The translations under genes were made by a program, and so were the position numbers. The notes below the pieces were generated by a model. That model saw only the letters and a list, made by a program, of their open reading frames with translations, did no database searches and was not told the origin of the DNA. From positions 2,542,001 through 2,606,000 of the forward strand of contig BCIO01000001.1 of NCBI GenBank assembly GCA_001599975.1: a DNA stretch of 64,000 nucleotides, written 5' to 3'. Of this stretch, positions 10,521 to 21,616 are shown piece after piece (positions within the stretch are counted from its first letter, which is position 1; each line of letters starts with the position of its first letter). The stretch comes from Cystobasidiopsis lactophilus. Lineage: Eukaryota > Basidiomycota > Agaricostilbomycetes > Agaricostilbales > Chionosphaeraceae.

Positions 10521-12690
10521 ATGCAGCTGGAAGACTTGGCAGAGGGACGCGCTCCAATCCGCAGGTGGGTTGCTGCACGCGAAATCAATCCCCAGTCTTC
10601 ACCAGGGCCAACGATTGAAAATCCCCAGATCTCGAACCGGCTGTCTTACTTGCAGAAAGCGAAAGAAGGTGCGCTCATCGGGATAGACCTCAGAGCTTGA
10701 AAGCTAATTCATGGTCCACAGAAATGCCCTGAAGAGGTAACGCTAGTTTGGCCTTTTGCTTGCCTTGTTTCCTCCTCTGAAAACTTGATGCAGTACGTCG
10801 ACGGCAAATGCACTAGGTGTCTCAGTGGTAACTGGAAGTGCATTCGCTTACAATCGTCGACAAATTTAACTTCGACTGGATTCGCCACCGACCAACCAAA
10901 CTTGAATCACATCGGTCAATCAACAGCCGGCCCTTCCAGCCAGCCGTATGGGGACGAGTCTGACATCTTTGACTTGGATTCTCCGGACTTGGCTTCTCCC
11001 AACTTCAGCTTCCCGCCTGCCACCATGCTGCCCTTCCCTGACCCACCGCCAATGGCTCAGTACAACCCTGGCCTCCCAGTGCCCCCAGAAGACGACTTTG
11101 GGAAGGTTTTTTTGGATTTCGGCTCTCCCTTGGCACAAAACTCTGGCGACGAAGTGACGGTAAACGAGGACGTGTTGACCCGCTTTTAGTGAGCTCTTCG
11201 TGTTGCCCCTTCGACACCTCTTGCTTATGCCATATCCAGTTACGAGGAAATTTTGCCGGCCTGGGGGAGAACCTACTCCAAGAAGATAGCGGTCAATATG
11301 TTGGCGAGATGTAAAGAGCTGACGGAAGCAAATGAGCTGGTCCGCGCGGCGCGGCGGGCTGCTGCTGCCGCCTGTAAGTCTCTGCCGCTTCGATATCTCG
11401 TCTGGGCATTTCTGATCCGAATAGCAGATTTCGTCATCTATCGCAAGAATGGCGTTAACCTAACTTTCGTCAAAAATTCAATCAACCCGCTCAAGGACAT
11501 GGAGCAGCTCGCCAATCGCTGGTTCAACGAGTGCTTTGCCAAACTCGATACGTCCATTTTCAAGTACACCACTTGTCTAACCACTGGTGGGAGACGGGAC
11601 TGATCTAAGGCTCGCAGCTCCACCCTGACCGTGGAAGTTTCTTTGTGGATTCTGGCCGATTTGCATCTGGCAGCGCTGGCATACCAAGGCTCTGAAAAGG
11701 CCGACTCGCTCTTGGACTGCACCGAGCGGTTGTGTGTGGCTACATTCGGATTCGCTCCCACCCTTGATTTGGCCACCTTGAGGGGAGATTCGACAATGGG
11801 CCTCAGGTGGCTTGCGATGGACTCAATGATGAGAGGGCTGGGTCAACGCCGGAAGACAGTGTTCGACTTTACGGTATCGGGGTTTCAAGTGCCAGCATTT
11901 GTCTGGGATGATGCCACGTTGGATTCTCGAGAGAACGAGGAGGCTGGCTGGAACTTTGTGAGACTACATATCCTTCCCATGTTACGAATAGACTCGCTCA
12001 TATTGACTCTTCAACAGTGGTACTCGCTGACGACGCCGCTAGTTTTGCTGTTGATCGACACCAGCAACCTGTGCGCTCAAGCAGGTCAATACTCGATGCT
12101 CGGACGCCTTCCGCAAGAGTTGATCAATGTAGGCGATTCATTGATGCAAAAGTTGAAGACATGGGTGCCGGATTTTGCGATTCTGAATGAAGTAGGGACC
12201 GACGAGCCCTTGACTATGCGGGTGCGTCCCCTCCCCTTCTCCCAATATGCTCACTGACCCTTGCTTACACCAGCCGGAGCTGTGCTGTGCGCAAGAAATC
12301 TGGCGAGAATTAGCCGTGCTTCTGTTGCTGCGCTTGATCCGGCGACAGAGCGTTCTGTCGGAAGAGTTCCGCAGCTGCGTGCAGCGGGTGATGGACCTGT
12401 TCAAAGCTCTCACGCCTTTGGTGGCAGCTCGCAGACGAAATAATGCGCACCTGTGCGATTATTTCACAGCCAGCTATTCCGGCCTCGCGTTCATGATTGG
12501 AAGTTTCCTCGTCGATCTGGACCAGCGTTCTTTCATCGAGCGCTTCATCCAAGCTCTTGGACCTTTCCAAACCTTCAAAGATCTCCTGGTCACTCTGCGG
12601 CTGGTGTGGTCTGAGACAGATCGGACCGGGGTGGTGGCTGACTGGCACGAAGTTGCTACTCGCCACAAACGGATCGTGACATTCCACTGA
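10521..12690 (+). CDS. Zn2Cys6 transcription factor (fungal_trans_2 type)
   Basis: Predicted DNA-binding regulator. The start at 10521 gives MQLEDLAEGRAPIR, joined by an intron at 10565-10628 to RSRTGCLTCRKRKK. A 15-base exon (10722-10736, KCPEE) follows, then YVDGKCTRCLSGNWKC. The six cysteines show the CX2CX6C...CX2CX6C zinc-cluster spacing. After an acidic, Pro/Ser-rich linker (DESDIFDLDSPDLASPN, a possible activation region) comes a long helical region with no enzyme motif, ending KRIVTFH. That matches the middle homology region of fungal regulators. It runs into the 3' end of the P450 gene with only 45 bases between stops. Its target genes are unknown; the P450/CAP pair next door is one candidate. 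Confidence 0.88.
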
Positions 12691-12735
12691 AATGCAGCAC
12701 ACCCTCTACCCAGCACCCTAGCTCTACTTGTGTGA

Positions 12736-14508
12736 TCAGAACAGATCCCTTCTTGGCTTCATCCGGACTGTGGGCTCTTGAAGGGGCATAAGAATACCAC
12801 TGAGCGTGTCCTCCATCCCTGAGGCAGCACAGTCAGCAAATGGAGGCACGACCAAAAATGAGTAATACTGACCGTGATTCTCAAAGGTTGGGGACACTCC
12901 GTCGATGACAGTGCCGTCCAGGTCGATGATCTTGGTTGTCCAGCTGCCCTTGGCCGGTTCGCCCACAATGAAATCCGTCGCAGTCTCGCCAAGCCGCTGA
13001 GTCAAGTGGACGTGGCCACTGAATTCGAAGTGTCGAAAGATGAGAGCAAGCTGAATCTGAAGTTCGCGGGTGGCAAATTGGCGTCCTGGGCAGACAGTGC
13101 TTCCGCCTCCAAAAGCCAGTTGGTTGGCGTACAAGGACAGGCCTTGCTGTCCCATGAAGCGGTCCCCGCGCCAACATGCCGCATCCGCACCCCAAATGTC
13201 CTCTTCGTCTGCGAGCGGTGATAAGCTGGTTGCTTCGACAGCGACAACTGGGACTCACATATTCCGCCTCTTGACATGCTGCGTAAATAGCTGCCAGCGG
13301 GAAAGGTCTGGTGCTCCAGGCCTGGAAGTTGGAAAGGTTTGACGACATAGCGGCCTCCGTACATCTGGGAGTGCAGCCTGATCGATTCTTGGATGGCCGA
13401 CTCTAAATGGGGCAGAAGAGCTTTGAGGTCGAGCTCTGCCAGAGACGTCTCTGACGGGAGAGCGTCGCATTCGGCTTGGATAGCCGCCAGGAGCCGAGGC
13501 GATTGGAGAATGAAGGTGAGGAGCCAACCAGGCAGCAAGCCGGTGTTGCCAGTCAATCCAACAAACTAGCAGAGGCGTTAACAAAAAGGCACAAAACAGA
13601 CGGTTTCAGACTTACCAGCATGTTAAACCATGAAGACTGCACGTATACGGGGACTTTGTGCTCTTGCAACAGGGCGGTCAGGCTTTTGATTGCCTCGGAA
13701 CCTAGGACACCACACCGGTGAAATGAAGCTCGCAGCAGGAGGGTATAACCGAAAGCACCTTCTGAGGCTCCATCCTTGAGCAGCCAGGTCTCTATGGTAG
13801 ACCGCTGGATTTCGCGGGCGGTGAAAAAAGCTCGCGACCGAGGCAATATCTTATTCCAGGTTCTTTCCGAGAGTAGCGGCAGGGAGGCTGCAATGTTGAG
13901 AGACGCGACGTTGTTGACAAAGTCGTGTAGGGCGTTTCGCATTCGGAGGGCAGGAAGCGAAGGGCCGTACAAGGCGCCCAGAGCGCCCGAGAATGTCATA
14001 CGAGACGTCGTGCGAGTCAGCGGCACCACGCTTCCATCTTTCCCTAGGAAGGCCTTCAACTTTTGCAGCTCTGCCAGCACGCCAACTTCGTAGCGTTTCG
14101 CCAGCTCAACAAGGCTGTCTTTGGTCAACAGCCTCTGGACCGCTTTGTCCGCCAAAGCAGTCGCCGAGCGGTAGTTGTGCATTGGAATCTCCCATACTTT
14201 CCAGTGTAAAAGGTCCAGGGCCATGCGGTGGTCCAGGCAAGGCGAGGAAGCGAACATCTTTTTGGACAGTTTGGTCCCCGGAATGTAAAAGAGCTTCGTG
14301 GAGCCGAGCAAATCGAAGGGCAAAAAGGCTTTCTTCTTTTTGGCGGCATTTGAGTAGAAAGATTCATGGCTGGTGGGCCATCAGACGAGATTGTGTGCAA
14401 TCAACAAGGAACTCACTCTAACACGAACGCGCAGTAATCCCGAAGCCGCCAGATCTCATACAAAGCAAAACCTAACAATGGCAGAATCAACGTGAGGAGC
14501 TCAACCAT
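12736..14508 (-). CDS. Cytochrome P450, CYP7/CYP8-like (sterol hydroxylase-type)
   Basis: Haem monooxygenase, probably anchored in the ER by the hydrophobic N-terminus MVELLTLILPLLGFALYEIW. The helix-K motif is ESIR (in AIQESIRLHSQMYGGRY). The haem-binding loop is FGGGSTVCPGRQFA, with the ligand cysteine followed by PGR. The oxygen-activating I-helix lacks the usual AGxDT and instead reads LTGNTGLLPG. A G-N-T variant of this kind is typical of the CYP7/CYP8 clan (sterol 7-alpha-hydroxylases, prostacyclin synthase) and their fungal relatives. Total length of about 500 residues is normal and several introns are present. The gene lies on the same strand as the CAP gene upstream and converges on the Zn2Cys6 gene. 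Substrate cannot be read from sequence; a sterol or oxylipin is a reasonable guess. Confidence 0.9.
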
Positions 14509-14706
14509 GCTTGTGGTCGATGCGGACTGATAATTGTAGATTCGCGCGAGTCGGACGGCGCAAGCGCGAGCGCTCCGGTTGTGTGAGGCTCAAGAGGTAT
14601 CACAAATGCATGTGAAAAGCGACGGCCACGGCCAGCAAAGCATCGTCGCTTGCGCCACCAACATCGAGAGGAGGCGCAGAAAAAGAAAAGCGAAGGGCGT
14701 TGCGAA

Positions 14707-15458
14707 CTAGGCAACGCGATGTCCCACGTTGGCCGAGTACTGGCCCGCCACATTGCCCGCCGGCGTGTACCGACAGACATAGAAGACAGAGGCCATGTCT
14801 TTCCAGATGGTTCCCTTTGGGCAGTGAGAAGCAGCGCAAGCGATCTTGTGGCTCGACTTCCAGACCACTTGGCTGCCCTCGAATTGCGCTCAACAGACAC
14901 ACGCAACGCAAAGGTGACTACCTACGTAAAATGGCCCGTGTCGACGTTCTTCTTGCCAGAAAAGTAGGCGGGGGCCTCGGACATCCAGCTTCGCAGGGCG
15001 CTGAGGTAGGTGGGAGTGAGCGGTGACTTCGGTGGTGAGCTGTTACGGCGAGCTTACCTGTACGGGTTGGACTTGGGAGGATTTGGGCTGGAGCCAGCAG
15101 CGTAGATGTTCTCGCCATAGTTGCCGCTTGAGTGCTTGAAGACGCCTGGGAAAAGTTGAATAAGGGGGGGCTGTGTCGGAGAATGAGCGCCCACATTTGT
15201 TGGCCCAAGCCTGAGTGCTAGCCTGCAGGCTGGATTGGTAGGTCACTTTGCCGGCCTATCCAGTGCATGTCAGCATCTTGGAACACTTGAACCTCCGGGC
15301 AAGGAGGGTCCTACCCCATATTGCAAGCGGGCGTGGTTGTGCGCGGCCACCCAATGGCTGGCGGGTATCTTGGCAGCCTTGCCCTTGGCAGCCACAACTG
15401 TGCCAGACAGAAGGGCCAAAGACGAGAGAACGCTGCCGAGGACAATGGCGAAGCGCAT
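14707..15458 (-). CDS. Secreted CAP/PR-1 (SCP/TAPS, Pry-like) protein
   Basis: Predicted secreted protein of the CAP superfamily, whose yeast members (Pry1-3) bind and export sterols and fatty acids. It starts with a clear signal peptide (MRFAIVLGSVLSSLALLSG). The CAP domain follows in four or five exons: AAHNHARLQYG (CAP His-containing helix), YQSSLQASTQAWANKC, VFKHSSGNYGENIYAAGSS (the HSSGNYGENI hallmark), GHFTQVVWKSSHKIACA and FYVCRYTPAGNVAGQY (both CAP signatures). It ends YSANVGHRVA. The product is about 180 residues, normal for a one-domain member, with no GPI signal or Ser/Thr-rich stalk. The P450 lies about 200 bases downstream on the same strand. Confidence 0.92.
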
Positions 15459-16562
15459 AATGAAAGTGGGATTCGATCAAGCGAATGGGAAGGGGAAAAG
15501 AGAGGGAGTTTGATCTAGTACACTACTACTCGCAGAGTCGTCGAAGGCCCGTCCAGAGCCTGTAAAGGTGGTCGTTGAAGCAGAACAAAAGGACAAGTGG
15601 CCAGGGTGGGTCCTCTGTCACGACGCGTTTCAGGTTCCGGCGTGGGAAACGGGGGCCGGTGCAGGGCAGAAGGACGGCAGACAAGGGCATCACTGATCTG
15701 CAACGAGGACCGAGCCGAATAATGCACATCCTCCTGCCAGCGTCAGCGACTCGGTGCATGGAGTCGAAGGGCACTTCAAGCGAAGTTTGAGCCTCAGGCG
15801 CTGACTGCCTCTTGCAAATTACGAGCACCTGCGACTCTGCCTCGGTTGCACGCCTCAGAAGGCCGCAGAGGCAAAGCAGCCGGCACCAAAAGGACCTCAT
15901 CGGGGCAGGGGAGGCGCTCCCAGCTCAATGCTTCTTGCCTCTCGCCGGCCAGCACGTCTTCAACAAAATGACTCCACGTCAGAGTCGATTCGCAGATCTA
16001 GCGCAGGTAAGCTCCACTAGATCAGCATTCAAGCATCTGGACTGAATTTTGGCCGCCAATGAACAAAAGAGAGGGATCGTGTTAGGGTTCGTTGCTTCCA
16101 ATTGGTCACTCATCCGAGGAGCGAGACAGCTGAAAGAGCTCTGCGTGTGACTTTCAGCTGCGTCGGCGCATCTCTATGGGGTAAGCGTGGCCTAACGACA
16201 AGCAAAGGGACCCTTTTCAATTGACCATGCCTCTTCAACAGGGCTCTACGGCATATTGTCTGTTCACAATGCACGGATGGCAGCTGGAAGGCAACTGCTT
16301 GCTCAACAAGAGATGTTGGTTTGGATTGGGATCAACAGCCAGAAATATTGAACATGCTGTTTCACAGGGAGCAACTACGAATCGCGAGGGAAAAGGCGGC
16401 AGAGAAGGCTATCTAAAAGCAAGAAAAAGGCAAGGGAGGAAGGAAGTGCCAGGCAAGAGGGGAGGTTGGGCCAGGCAAGAGGGCGGCCTAGCTGGTCGGG
16501 TTGTAGAACCAGAACGAGAGGGCTATGATCTGCTCCATCATTTTTCAGATCCCTTCCACGGC
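15459..16562. other. 1.1 kb spacer between CAP and VCX1 genes
   Basis: Must hold the promoter of the CAP gene (reading left from 15458) and the 3' flank of the exchanger. A minus-strand open frame begins with a true ATG at 15897 and a hydrophobic stretch (MRSFWCRLLCLCGLL) but shows no family likeness and was not accepted as a gene. The plus-strand open frame near 16221-16793 runs over the exchanger 3' end and looks like chance. A purine-rich tract lies at about 16385-16480. No RNA gene or repeat was seen. Confidence 0.5.
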
Positions 16563-18357
16563 TCAACAGAGAAAGAAGCTGACGACATAAGTGGTGATCA
16601 ACGAGAGGCCTTCCAGCCAATGTGTAATGCCATCCTGAATGGCCCAGTTGACGATCAGGATCGAGATGAAAAGCGTGAGCGTCTCGAAAACATCAAAGAA
16701 CCTGCGTCGCTCGGTCAGAACTGTCGTCTGGAGCAATGGGCTAGAGATCTTACAGAGTCAGAGGTTGGCCGATCATCCAGCCGAGCAGAATGAGGAAGGG
16801 CAGAACAAAGAGGGCGATCTGAATGGAGCTGCCGACCGCCACTTGGATGGACAGATCGAGCTTGTTCTTATACGACACCAAGACGGCGGTGACGTGCTCG
16901 GCCGCGTTGCCGATGAGCGGGAGGATGATGAGACTAGACGGGATGTCAGGCCAAGCGACAGCAACGAAACGAAGGGCCAACTCACGCCACCCATTCTTCC
17001 GAGATGTTGTTGTCGCGGGTCAAGCCTTCGATGGACGCCACGAGCCATTCACTAGTGAAGCCGCAGAGGATGGTCACCACAACAATGAGGATCCCGGCGG
17101 CTTTGATGGTGAGGCGCGCCTCTTCGCCATCTTTCTCTTGCATCGACGCGTTGGAACTAGCAGCATCACTGCTGTTCGATTTGTTGGACCAAGCAGGCAG
17201 ACGAAAAACGTTGTTGCCACCGCTGGGTGAGTCCAAAGGCGCGTTGGCGCCGTCGCCGGGCTGCGCTGAAATGCGAGGAAGCTCGCTAGCAGCGGCGGAG
17301 TAGATGTAAGGGTGCGTCTGCAAAGCGTGTTAGGACTTTGCGCTTTCAACCTCTACAGAAGACCTACCCTATTATTATGGAGAACGAAAAGCTCTTCAGT
17401 CTCTCCCTAGTAGCCCACCAAAATAAGGCTCACCAGAGCTGGAAGACCAGGTAAGCGACGTAGACCAGAAGCAAAATGATGGCGACGCCGTGGCTCAGAG
17501 TGAGGATAGCCTTCGAAACGTCTTCTGTCTGGTCGGTCTCGCCGGGTCGAGTGGCACTGGTGATGGCAGTATGAAAGGCGGCTGGGATGACGATGCTCAA
17601 GGTCGAGAGCCCGAGCATCGAGATGTTGACCTGAGCGCTCCGCAGCTTATAGCTCTGTTCGTGGAAGCGAACGCCTCCAACAAGAAAGCTTGCCTTGCCA
17701 TCAGAGCATGCTCATCCGATCAAAGGTTTAACGCACCAACACCCCAAGACCAGCAGACAGTTGGACAAGATGCTGCCGATGACGGCCGATTGCACCACCC
17801 TGATTTCGCCTTTGACCAAAGCCAAAATAGCTGCACACATGTGAGTTCGGGGGTCACTCGAGAAAGGAAAAGGCAAACGCACCGATGATCAGTTCCACAG
17901 TGTTGCCGAAAGTCGCGTTGGCGAGGCCGCCGAGGGTGTCACCCAACCGTTTCGCAATCTCTTCGGTGGCCAGCGAGAGCAGAGCCGCTAGGGGCACGAT
18001 CGCCAGGGCCGAGGTGACGAAAACGATGGTTGCCGATTGGTGTGCGAAGTGCAGCGCCCACGAGACGGGGATGAAGACCAGCAAGACATTGAGCCAGGAG
18101 TAGGTGGCGATCTGGCGAGCGCAAAAGGTCCAGGTCAGCTGGTCCTCGTTGCTGGCTTTCCTGCCGCGCCAGACGCTGGTCTTCTTGGATTTGACCTCCT
18201 TGAGGGTGCTATCCTGACGGCGGATGTCGCGCGCCAAGGATCCCAATTCGAGGTCGTTCGGGTTGAATTCGCCAGGCAAGCGGGAAGATTGCCCACTCGC
18301 CTGGACAGTTGGCGTTATTGAATCATTTTGGAGATCCGAAGAAGCAGATTTTTGCAT
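16563..18357 (-). CDS. VCX1: Vacuolar Ca2+/H+ exchanger (CaCA family, VCX1/CAX type)
   Basis: Pumps cytosolic Ca2+ into the vacuole using the proton gradient. A polar N-terminal tail of about 90 residues ([13 protein letters not shown]...) precedes eleven or so membrane helices. The two alpha repeats are visible: [29 protein letters not shown] in the first half and [20 protein letters not shown] in the second, each with the acidic residue and GN motif that form the Ca2+ site. A polar loop rich in Ser and Asn (about 17140-17280) separates the halves. The last exon gives [15 protein letters not shown] and ends VVSFFLC. At least five introns are present. Length is normal and the gene looks intact. 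Confidence 0.94.
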
Positions 18358-18866
18358 ATATTATATTGGTTGCTTGAGATAGAGGGCTTCCAGACCAGAC
18401 GCAACGCTGCAAATGACGAAGCGCCAAGAGGGCTGGGCGATGCATTGCTTGGCCTTCGGCCTTTGAAACCCGCAGTAGTGGCAATCGCTGATAATGGTAT
18501 GAACAGTAGCGTGCATCAAAGGCCACAGGAGACTGGCAAGGGCTCGATAAGGCAAACTAAGCGACCATCGGGATGAGCCAGGTCAAAGCAGGAGGGCAAG
18601 ACTGGCTGGCCCTTCGTTGAGCAGGAACTCCTCGCAAAGGCTTCTGAGAGCACCAAGGCACAAACTGCAATCAGTAAATGGCAAAGTCAAAGCGCCAAAG
18701 TGGCCGTCTATTGGCGACGAGCACAGTGGCGACCCGAGCGGCTTCGATTTTGCCACCTCGCGGCCTCTCGCGAACTTTCCCAAGGAAACAAGAAGGACAA
18801 GGAGCAATTGGTAAAGGTATGAAGGCTAGGGCTTCGCCTCGAATGCAGTTTTTTGTGGCCCCTTCC
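18358..18866. other. Spacer of about 0.5 kb between VCX1 and NSP1
   Basis: Holds the 5' flank of the exchanger and the 3' flank of the nucleoporin, both minus strand. Only short open frames without family likeness are present. I see no RNA gene or repeat. Confidence 0.5.
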
Positions 18867-21246
18867 TCATCTGTAACGAGTTGGCGTGCCCGATCTATCT
18901 TGGGCGACCGACTTGGAGCGAAAGCCGGACCACTCTCCACTGGCAGCACCCTTGACCTTGCCCTCCATCTGGTCGACCTGCCTGCGAAGGTTCTCCGACG
19001 CGCTCTCGATCCACTGCAAGCTGGACAGGTGGGCATTGAGGATGGCAGCGATTTGCGAGACGGGATCCTCCACGTTGCCTTCGGTGGACGAGGCGGAGGC
19101 AGGCGTGATGCCGACCGAATGGGAGAGCGAGTTGACGTCTTGGATCAGCGACGACAGCGAGCGCGACATGTCGTCGAGCTGGGTGTTCAAGCTTTCGGCC
19201 AATCGATATCTGCGCGCCAAGAGTTCAGAAACAACATCCCCCGAAGGACTGGCGAAGACCGAGGAAACAAACGCACGCTTTCTCTCGCTCTGCATCCGCT
19301 CCCATCAACCTCGATTCGGCCGTAGCTGGGCCCAAGACCCCGGTAACCCTCGCATCGTAGTCGTCCAGGATCGCAGAGAGCTGTTGTTGCTGGGCTTCGA
19401 CCCAGTTTAACGAGCCCGAGATGTTGTTCTGCTCCGGCTCGGTACTTTGTAAGGCCGTGTAGAGGTTGCCAATCTGGAGCAGACCGAGAATATCAGACTA
19501 TGAATCGCAGAAGTGATGAACAGAGGGGGTGCGGACCTTGTCGCCATTCGAAATGAGGATCTTATCCCAGGCCCTGACCTCGCCAGCCAGCGAGGTGAAC
19601 TCTTTGGTGCGTTCCTCCAGCTCTGCGTTCCAGCGGTTGACGATGTCCTCCATCTTCATGCCGTGCAAAGGGTTGGGCGCGGAGACCGTAGCAGCGGGGG
19701 TTGCTCCAGTCAAAGCCGCCGCGGGCGCCGCCGAAGGTTGGGAGACAACCGGGGCAGCGGTTGGCGTGACGAGGCTGGGTTGAGAGGTGGAAGTGGTCGT
19801 CGCAGGCTTCGCAAAGCTGAGCGTGGGCACGCTGACAGGGGTAGCGGCGGGCGTGGCAGAAGTAGAGGCTGTAGTGGAGGTAGAGGCCGAGGGGCTGGAC
19901 GGGAACAGGGGAGAGCCTCCCAGAGGAGAAGGCTTTTTGGTGGCATTTGGTACAGCGAAAGCGGGCAGGGATAGAGCTGGAGCGGCCGAGGTAGTGGCCG
20001 AAGCGGGCGCAGCGGGAGCATCCTTGGTGGCATCTGCTTTCACCCCGCCAAAGCTGAAAGTCGGCGCCGGCGTACTTGTCGTGGCGGTTGCGGTTGCGGG
20101 AGTGGAGGTGGCAGTGGTAGCCGGAGGCGTCGCGGGAGTCCCAAAAGAGAACGTCGGCGCGCCACCGAGTTTGGGCGCAGGAGGAGGAGTATCTTTTGGA
20201 GTGGTGGAGGCGCCCCCAAAACTGAAGGACAGCCCACCCGAAGGAGCGGCGGGAGGAGGAGTGGAGGTGGTAGGGCCGCTCAGACCAGTAAAGCTGAACG
20301 CTGGCTTTGGCGTTTCCGGAGTGGCCGCAGACGCAGGGGCGGCTGGCTTGTCTGCTGGTTTCGGGGTGCCAAAAGAGAAGGGACTGGCCGCGGCTGTTGC
20401 TGCTGGAGCGGCTGCTGGGGTGGAGGCTGCCGGCTCTGCTGGCTTGCCAAGAGTGCCAAATGAGAAGCCTCCACCCAGAGCAGGGGCTGCCGAGGTCGAC
20501 GCTGGAGCCCCAAACGTTCCTCCACCTCCTCCTCCGAACGAGAATGCAGCAGGCTTGGGTGCCTCTGCTGGTTGGGCCGGCGCAGGCGTCGTCGCAGCTG
20601 GAGCTGACGGGGCACCAAAGGAAAACTTGGGAGCCTCAGAGGTGGTGGCCGCCGCCGCCGCCGGTTTGCCAAAGGAAAAGGCGCCCAAGGCGGCAGGCGC
20701 AGCGGGAGCTGCAGCTGCTGGTGCGCCAAAGGAGAAGCTCGCAGGGGCGGCGGGCGGCGTCTGGGCGGGCGTGGTCGACACACCACCGAGGGCGCCAAAA
20801 CCTCCAAACGTTGAAGATGCAGCTGGGGCAGGCGTGCTGGGCGTGCCAAAGCTAAAAGTAGTCTTTGGCGCCGCTGCTGCTGGAGTGGACGTCGCTGCAC
20901 CGCCAAAGGAGAAGCCGCCTGGAGCAGGTGTGGCTGCTGGAGCGCCGCCGCCAAAGCTGAACGCTGGCGTCGCTGGAGCAGCTGTGCGAGGGGGTGGCTT
21001 TATTGGCACTGGAAATAGGGGGAGAACAAAACACTCAAACGCACCTGTGCCAAAGGAGAAGGCAGGAGCAGCGGCCGTCGTGGTGGGCGGCGTGCTCGAG
21101 TTGCCGGCCGCTGTTGTTTGCTCGTGTCCTTGAGCCTTTGTCTGCGCTCGTAGCTTGTCAAACACTCACGCTGCCCAAATGCGAATGCTGTCAAGTGCAT
21201 GTGAGCAACGGAACAGCGAACGAGGCAGTGGCAACCACTCACCCAT
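18867..21246 (-). CDS. NSP1: FG-repeat nucleoporin NSP1/Nup62
   Basis: Central-channel nucleoporin that forms the permeability barrier and a coiled-coil complex with its Nsp1-complex partners. The start is assembled from a 4-base exon (ATGG, 21243-21246) and an 18-base exon (21170-21187) giving MAFAFGQ, then after an intron at 21111-21169 PAGNSSTPPTTTAAAPAFSFG. About thirteen FSFG motifs, separated by Ala/Pro/Thr-rich spacers, fill 19850-21080. The C-terminal part has the conserved Nsp1 entry MKMEDIVNRWNAELEERTKE and then heptad-rich helices (AESLNTQLDDMSRSLSSLIQ) for coiled-coil assembly. It ends GFRSKSVAQDRSGTPTRYR. The repeat region is GC-rich and leaves long accidental open frames on the other strand. 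It is divergent from the Mob-family gene across 370 bases. Confidence 0.93.
21243..21246 (-). other. NSP1: 4-nt first coding exon of NSP1 (start codon plus one base)
   Basis: On the minus strand ATGG is followed by the strong donor GTGAGT. The next exon (21170-21187, 18 nt) is bounded by cttgacag and GTGAGT. Joined to the third exon they give MAFAFGQP, the usual Nsp1/Nup62 N-terminus with an FG motif. Confidence 0.75.
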
Positions 21247-21616
21247 TGCTTTGCGGCCGTCCAAGGGAGAGCCTGGCAAAGCTTGCCTTCGCTCCGTAAT
21301 GCTTGCTTCGCTTTAATGGTTCTATAGTGTTGCTTTAATGCTCCTCAAATGCTCTGTTTGGCGCTCCACTGCTTGTCCATGGCCCTGATGCTGCCCTCTC
21401 CCGACCTCCAATTTTGGCTAGAGATTCTGTGCCAGTTGACGCGAGGCGATCCCGCAGTGTAAAGGGCCTGATACTCGAGCCGCCGCGTATTTATGTTGCT
21501 CTCAAACCGTCTCTTGGACGACGAGAGAGGGAGCCTGAAAGACGAGAAGAGGTCCCTTCAGTGTCAGACACGTCTCGGGCGACCTCTCTGCAGCCTTCTT
21601 TCCATGTTCGACCATC
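21247..21616. promoter_or_regulatory. Divergent promoter region NSP1 / Mob-family gene
   Basis: This 370-base spacer separates two start codons facing away from each other. Stretches of alternating ctc/gcttt are visible but no named motif was identified. Confidence 0.45.

Noticed and set aside
15526-15900. Minus-strand frame with an ATG and signal-like N-terminus (MRSFWCRLLCLCGLL)
   Set aside because: Composition is Arg/Cys-rich and irregular, with no conserved motif. It sits in the promoter side of the CAP gene, so chance is more likely.
16221-16793. Plus-strand frame of about 190 codons
   Set aside because: It crosses the conserved 3' exons of the Ca2+/H+ exchanger on the opposite strand and is rich in Arg, Glu and Gly from a purine-rich tract.
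19787-21133. Plus-strand open frame of about 450 codons across the nucleoporin
   Set aside because: It is the complement of the FSFG/Ala-Pro repeat region of NSP1. GC-rich repeats on one strand leave the other strand free of stops. It has no start context and no family likeness.
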